From positions 31,619-45,932 of the forward strand of contig DBRC01000081.1 of NCBI GenBank assembly GCA_002305505.1: a stretch of 14,314 bases of DNA, read 5' to 3'. Below are positions 13,891 to 14,314 of this stretch, piece by piece. Under the pieces are notes generated by a model that was not told the origin of the DNA, ran no database searches, and was given only the letters and a program-made list of their open reading frames with translations. The DNA comes from Prevotella sp. UBA1378 (GTDB taxonomy: Bacteria > Bacteroidota > Bacteroidia > Bacteroidales > Bacteroidaceae). Every line of letters begins with the position of its first letter. Position 1 is the stretch's first letter. The position numbers and the translations under genes were made by a program.

Positions 13891-14218
13891 CTACGGACAC
13901 GACATCGCCGAATTCCTTATCGGCATCGGCCCCGGGTACAACCTCTATGCCGACGGCTCGCTCAGCGTATGGGCAGCCTCGGCCATCGGTTACGGTTTCG
14001 GGAAAGAAGAAAAGGCCGTATGGAACGCAGGAACCAAGCAGGTGGACACTGGCGACAACGGATTTAAGAACGGACTGGGAGCAATGGTCACTGCAGGCGC
14101 AGCCTACCAATTCCCGTCGAGCGACTTCACCGTCGGTGCCCATGTCAACGCCTATTGGATAGGCATGTCGTCGCGCATCGGCCCATCGGCCGGTATTTCC
14201 ATCGGCTGGATGTTCTGA
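13862..14218 (+). pseudogene. C-terminal remnant of an outer-membrane beta-barrel protein
   Basis: An open + strand frame runs from after a TAG at 13838-13840 to the TGA at 14216-14218, with no ATG, GTG or TTG before the conserved part. It therefore looks like a tail, not a gene. The product from about 13862 reads SAEGGLETEGYGHD and continues as alternating aromatic and polar strands with turns, including IGPGYNLYADGS, VWAASAIGYGFG, FTVGAHVNAYWIGM and the end ISIGWMF. A C-terminal Phe after an amphipathic strand is the usual signal for BAM-dependent barrel insertion. About four to six strands are left. The signal peptide and earlier strands are missing. It lies head to head with the HTH remnant. 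Confidence 0.6.
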
Positions 14219-14252
14219 AACACAAGGCATACCCGCTCGCCATTTATACCTG

Positions 14253-14283
14253 AGTTCGGGATAATAACACTGCGCTAATCCGG
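14253..14283 (-). repeat. Dispersed intergenic repeat, copy 4
   Basis: The exact inverted form of copy 1 in both 12-base blocks: AGTTCGGGATAA (14253-14264) and GCGCTAATCCGG (14272-14283), separated by 7 nt of different sequence. After the core, on the - strand, CAGGTATAAA can pair imperfectly with TTATCC of the core as a small bulged hairpin. It begins 35 bases after the barrel remnant's stop codon. Confidence 0.7.
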
Positions 14284-14314
14284 ACGGCGGTGCCCCCTTT
14301 GCGCTGCGGCGGCA

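Noticed and set aside
13820..14230. 136-codon - strand frame covering the barrel remnant
   Set aside because: The + strand product has the alternating strand pattern and terminal Phe of a barrel; the - strand frame has neither a domain nor a plausible start context.

Overview
The window looks like chromosomal DNA from a member of the Bacteroidota, most likely the order Bacteroidales. Seven intergenic sites match the phylum's -7 promoter box TAnnTTTG, each 8 to 53 nt before a start codon. Most starts lack a strong Shine-Dalgarno sequence. The gene content also fits: a TPR-containing sensor kinase, a DUF4369-type TlpA thioredoxin, a secreted C1B peptidase and a patatin fused to an outer-membrane barrel. 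The genus cannot be fixed from the sequence. There is no phage, conjugation or CRISPR module, and no rRNA or tRNA that I can see.

Layout. 1-283: non-coding, with two copies of a dispersed repeat and a promoter. 284-1063 (+): an unknown lipoprotein. 1060-4458 (-): an apparent three-gene operon, transcribed yhhQ (queuosine-precursor transporter), queF (preQ0 reductase), then a patatin/outer-membrane-barrel protein. Its leader at 4461-4500 folds as an H-type pseudoknot that I read as a class I preQ1 riboswitch. 4601-5590 (+): a periplasmic TlpA-like thiol-disulfide protein, divergent from that operon. 5664-5735: nine copies of an 8-bp repeat ending 5 nt before an acyltransferase-3 gene (5741-6703, +). 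6802-8835 (+): an orphan TPR sensor histidine kinase. 8937-9614 (+): trmD, whose promoter box lies so close to the ATG that the message should be leaderless or nearly so. 9665-10513 (-): a cytoplasmic patatin, separated from trmD by a shared hairpin. 10862-12259 and 12317-13540 (+): an M24B aminopeptidase and an exported C1B peptidase, closed by a 15-bp perfect hairpin.

The last part, 13651-14218, is gene wreckage: the C-terminal helix-turn-helix end of a regulator on the - strand abuts, head to head, the C-terminal beta-barrel end of an outer-membrane protein on the + strand. Both lack their N-termini. This is what a deletion across a divergent gene pair would leave.

The most notable items are the preQ1 pseudoknot controlling import and reduction of a queuosine precursor, the octanucleotide tract at the acyltransferase start, the dispersed TTATCCCGAACT repeat (four exact copies, two of them in long inverted forms near the window ends) and the double-truncation junction near 13862. 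No wholly new multigene system is evident; most genes are ordinary housekeeping or envelope functions.
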